This document shows, piece by piece, positions 61,466-64,000 of a DNA stretch of 64,000 bases. Source of the stretch: Candidatus Babeliales bacterium (GTDB lineage: Bacteria; Babelota; Babeliae; Babelales; Vermiphilaceae); the NCBI GenBank assembly GCA_020050795.1, contig JAGVKD010000005.1:1-64000 (forward strand), in the 5' to 3' direction. Below the pieces are notes generated by a model. It made no database searches, had not been told where the DNA came from, and worked only from the letters and a program-made list of their open reading frames with translations. Within the stretch, counting starts at the first letter, position 1. The number at the start of each line of letters is the position of its first letter. Both the position numbers and the translations under genes were made by a program.

Positions 61466-62977
61466 CTATTGCTTAACAATCTTGTAGGTACCCATAGCAA
61501 GTTGTTTGTCGCTTGCGAGGGTAATTTTAGTCGATGCAAGTTTTTCCAGCGTGAAAATAGCTTTGTATTCTGTACCAGAAATGTAGTCAAACAGAGCAGG
61601 ATTAAGATGAATGCTAATTTCGCTACCCACTTTCTGACTGCTCAATTCACTTTTAATGGCTTGCAGCACTTCATAGCATTGCGTACGAACTGATTTTATA
61701 AAACCAAGTCCCTTGCAGCAATCGCATGTTGCGGTTAATTCTTGCACCAGCGTTTTGCCAGAGCGCTTACGCGTCATCTGCACAAGACCAAATTCGGAAA
61801 CCTTGAGAACAACTGACTGGAACTTATCCTGTTCGCGCAATGTTTTTTCAAAATGATTGAAGAGCTTGTGTCTGTTTGCCGGCACAGCCATATCGATAAA
61901 ATCGATAACGATCAGACCACCAATATTGCGCAGGCGCAATTGGCGTGCAATTTCATCAGAAGCTTCTAGATTGGTTTTCAGGATGGTATCTTCCATCGCC
62001 GTTTTACCAATAAATCTTCCTGTGTTGACGTCAATAACAGTCATGGCTTCGGTTGATTCAATGATCAAAGAGCCGCCCGATTTGAGGTACACTTTTTTAG
62101 AAAGAGTCGCTTCGATTTGCTTTTCAAGATCGTAGTGATCGAAGATCGAATCGGTTTGAGCATAAATTTTTACGCGGTCAGCATATTCCGGTGCAATGTC
62201 TTTCACAAATCTGTGCACACGGCCTTGCATGTCCCGGTCATCAACGATGACTTCTTCAACGCTATCGTCTAAATGGTCACGAATAATTTGTAGTGGCACA
62301 TCGATGTCTTCATAAATTTTTTCTTCAGGCTTGGCGTTTTTATATGCGCTTTCAATAATGCGCCATTGCTTGACCAAAAAGTTTAGGTCGGCAGTAATTT
62401 CCCGATCAGTGCGATTTTCGGAAGTGGTCCGAATAATGGCACCCATCCCAGCGGGCAAATTTTCACGCACAAGATCTTTGAGGCGTTGGCGCTCGTCACG
62501 GTCAGCAATTTTTTTCGAAACACCAATCCGAGGGATATTTGGCATCAAAACGATGAAGCGACCAGGCAGGGTGAAACAGGTTGTCAGCTTGGCGCCTTTT
62601 TCATAGACAGGCTCTTTGCTGACTTGAACCAGAATTTCTTCGCCTTCCTTCAGGATTTTGGCGATATCTGCTTTGGTGCGACGGGGTTTTTTTGCTCTTG
62701 GTGATTCTTCATCTTCGATCTGCATAGAGTCGCTGATTTTATTGAGAGCCATCTCGCGATCAATTTCGGAGATATGAAGAAAGCCGGCACGGGCCTGCCC
62801 AATATCGACAAAAGCAGTTTGGATCCCAGGCAAAACTTTGGTGATTTTACCCTTAAAATAAGCGCGTTCGAGAGGCTCTTGCGCGTGGGCGGAAAAATAG
62901 ATGTGTTGCAGGCGCCCATCCTGCGTTATGGCGATCCGTGTCTGCCACGGCGTATCATTGATTAGTATTTTTTTCAT
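61466..62977 (-). CDS. rng: Ribonuclease G/E family endoribonuclease
   Basis: Endoribonuclease of rRNA and mRNA processing. The 503-residue protein shows the start MKKILINDTPWQTRIAI, an S1 domain (KITKVLPGIQTAFVDIGQARAGFLHISEID with an insert rich in charged residues), an RNase H-like fold, and the catalytic Asp residues in MTVIDVNTGRF and LIVIDFIDM. The zinc-link Cys lie in TATCDCCKGLGF. It lacks the long degradosome tail of RNase E, so RNase G is the better name. It is separated from gatB by 35 bases and is probably co-transcribed. Confidence 0.94.
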   Translation of the reverse strand: MKKILINDTPWQTRIAITQDGRLQHIYFSAHAQEPLERAYFKGKITKVLPGIQTAFVDIGQARAGFLHISEIDREMALNKISDSMQIEDEESPRAKKPRRTKADIAKILKEGEEILVQVSKEPVYEKGAKLTTCFTLPGRFIVLMPNIPRIGVSKKIADRDERQRLKDLVRENLPAGMGAIIRTTSENRTDREITADLNFLVKQWRIIESAYKNAKPEEKIYEDIDVPLQIIRDHLDDSVEEVIVDDRDMQGRVHRFVKDIAPEYADRVKIYAQTDSIFDHYDLEKQIEATLSKKVYLKSGGSLIIESTEAMTVIDVNTGRFIGKTAMEDTILKTNLEASDEIARQLRLRNIGGLIVIDFIDMAVPANRHKLFNHFEKTLREQDKFQSVVLKVSEFGLVQMTRKRSGKTLVQELTATCDCCKGLGFIKSVRTQCYEVLQAIKSELSSQKVGSEISIHLNPALFDYISGTEYKAIFTLEKLASTKITLASDKQLAMGTYKIVKQ

Positions 62978-63000
62978 TAATCCCCCACAAATCAGGTTTA

Positions 63001-63028
63001 TTGACCCGATCGGGAACAGTTAAATAAT
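63001..63028 (+). promoter_or_regulatory. Candidate distal promoter of the pal-like gene, with palindrome
   Basis: TTGACC (63001-63006), 16-bp spacer and AATAAT (63023-63028), each one base from consensus. A perfect palindrome CCCGATCGGG (63005-63014) overlaps the -35 and spacer and could be an operator for this or the divergent rng gene. Confidence 0.4.
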
Positions 63029-63110
63029 TTTTTTATTAGTAAATTTTTATTCATTACCCAGCTCTACTCATTATCTATTATAGCCGATTTATGCAAATTA
63101 GAGTAGAAAC

Positions 63111-63116
63111 TATAAT
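63111..63116 (+). promoter_or_regulatory. Probable -10 box of a proximal pal promoter
   Basis: A perfect TATAAT 85 bases before the start codon; the sequence at -35 distance (TTTATG, 63088-63093) is poor. Confidence 0.4.
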
Positions 63117-63200
63117 GAAAGTGTGATAAATTTTCCAAATCGGGATGAAAACAGTAGTACAAAGATTATTCATCATAGTTTATATGCAGGAGGCACAGGT

Positions 63201-63920
63201 ATGGTAGTAGGGAAAAAATCTCTTTTGGCAGGAATAGCTCTTTTGAGTTTATTGCCAGGGTGCGGTGGTCGTAAAAAAGACAAAACCATGGATGAGAACA
63301 AAAAAGTTGCTCAGCGCATGGTGAACATCCCCCTCGCTGAAAATGAAATTATGGCAGAATCTGACATCGCTCTCGAAGAAGAAACCTTGCGTAGCTTCTT
63401 TGAAGATGACCTGCAAGAATTTGTTGCAGCGATTGACGACAAAGATGGTGGCAAACAGGCAGCTCGTTCCAATGCTGATCGTTTAACGACCGATGCTGAC
63501 AACAGTGAGTTCGCATGGGTTCAAGGCGACGATCAAGCAGCGGGAGCGTTTAAAACAGTCTTCTTTGACTTTGACCGTTCAACCGTTCGTCCAGACCAAA
63601 AAAATATCGTAGAAAGCGACATCCAAGCAGCGCGTAAAGTGCTCGCAGAAGCTCGCAAAAATGGTGCAGAACCAACAATCGTGATTGAAGGGCATTCATG
63701 CCACTCAGCAGGTTCATCTGCATACAACGTTGCTCTTTCAGAGCGTCGTGCTAAAGCGATTTCAGACTGGTTCGTGACTGAAGGTGTTGCTCGCGAAAAC
63801 ATCAAAATCGTTGGCCGCGGGAAAGAAGTTCCAGCGGTAGTTGATGGTAAAGTGGTTACTGGTGGTCGTGAAGAACAATGGCCAAACCGCCGTGTTGAAG
63901 TTCATGTTATCAATAGCTAA
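63201..63920 (+). CDS. pal: Peptidoglycan-associated OmpA/Pal-type lipoprotein
   Basis: Pal-like proteins tie the outer membrane to peptidoglycan. ATG 63201 has a strong AGGAGG site and starts a lipoprotein signal with lipobox LPGC (LLSLLPGCGG). After an acidic spacer the C-terminal OmpA domain is complete: VFFDFDRSTVRPDQKNIVES, IVIEGHSCHSAGSSAYNVAL, SERRAKAISDWFVTEGV, IVGRGKEVP and the closing NRRVEVHVI. The Asp/Arg residues that bind diaminopimelate are at the usual places. A strong terminator follows. Length 239 residues. Confidence 0.92.
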   Translation: MVVGKKSLLAGIALLSLLPGCGGRKKDKTMDENKKVAQRMVNIPLAENEIMAESDIALEEETLRSFFEDDLQEFVAAIDDKDGGKQAARSNADRLTTDADNSEFAWVQGDDQAAGAFKTVFFDFDRSTVRPDQKNIVESDIQAARKVLAEARKNGAEPTIVIEGHSCHSAGSSAYNVALSERRAKAISDWFVTEGVARENIKIVGRGKEVPAVVDGKVVTGGREEQWPNRRVEVHVINS

Positions 63921-63943
63921 ACACTATTCGTTTTGCAATTTCG

Positions 63944-63975
63944 GGGACCCCTATTTAGCGGGGTCCCGTTTTTTT
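63944..63975 (+). terminator. Intrinsic terminator of the pal-like gene
   Basis: GGGACCCC (63944-63951) pairs with GGGGTCCC (63960-63967), followed by G and a run of seven T. Confidence 0.92.
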
Positions 63976-64000
63976 GTCTAGACCTGCTCGTCGAAGTTTG

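Overview
The window looks like a chromosomal segment of a small-genome, Gram-negative-type, host-associated bacterium. The best guess from gene content and style is a member of Candidatus Dependentiae (TM6/Babeliae); this is inference, since no rRNA or other taxonomic marker is present. The reasons are many tandem families of short secreted proteins of unknown function, a cluster of secreted ankyrin proteins, reduced versions of housekeeping proteins (ClpB without its N domain, UvrC without its C-terminal HhH region, ComEC cut to its front part), an OmpA/Pal lipoprotein and a beta-barrel protein (so an outer membrane), and type II secretion parts. I saw no tRNA, rRNA, IS element, phage gene or CRISPR array.

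Layout. 1-8.1 kb: a partial M23 peptidase, uvrC, then six consecutive signal-peptide genes, most of them beta-propeller-like paralogs. 8.2-13.2 kb: clpB, tpiA, secG, mlaE and mlaF. 13.2-15.7 kb: two secreted paralogs sharing a Trp-rich C-terminal tail. 15.7-17.4 kb: dcd and moxR. 17.6-26.3 kb: a tightly packed secretion operon (GspC-like, secretin, GspL/PilM-like, GspM-like, second secretin). 26.3-30.7 kb, minus strand: two small secreted proteins with the same signal peptide, a DUF2177 membrane protein, eno and aspS. 30.9-38.2 kb: exported proteins, namely three paralogs of which two end in a J-domain, an FAD oxidoreductase, a duplicated AhpD-like protein, an ABM monooxygenase-like protein and a large barrel protein. 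38.4-44.5 kb: nfo, a 372-bp gene-free gap with a possible structured RNA, a WecA/MraY-type transferase, a small secreted protein, infB and nusA.

44.5-45.0 kb is a gene-free region with eight TTATCCACC boxes, four in each orientation, mostly on an exact 11-bp period. It is a candidate DnaA-binding region or replication origin. 45.0-53.5 kb: family 4 uracil-DNA glycosylase, clostripain-type protease, truncated ComEC, M16 protease, an unknown secreted protein and a MutY-like glycosylase. 53.5-56.5 kb: three secreted paralogs and a membrane protein. 56.5-59.5 kb: three secreted ankyrin proteins. 59.7-64 kb: a small soluble protein, gatB, rng and pal.

Together the genes suggest a bacterium that invests heavily in proteins sent across its membrane (Sec signals, SecG, type II-like parts), likely for life with or inside a eukaryotic host. 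Base-excision repair is well represented (nfo, udg, mutY-like). GatB together with an AspRS carrying the histidine seen in non-discriminating enzymes suggests that Asn-tRNA is made by transamidation.
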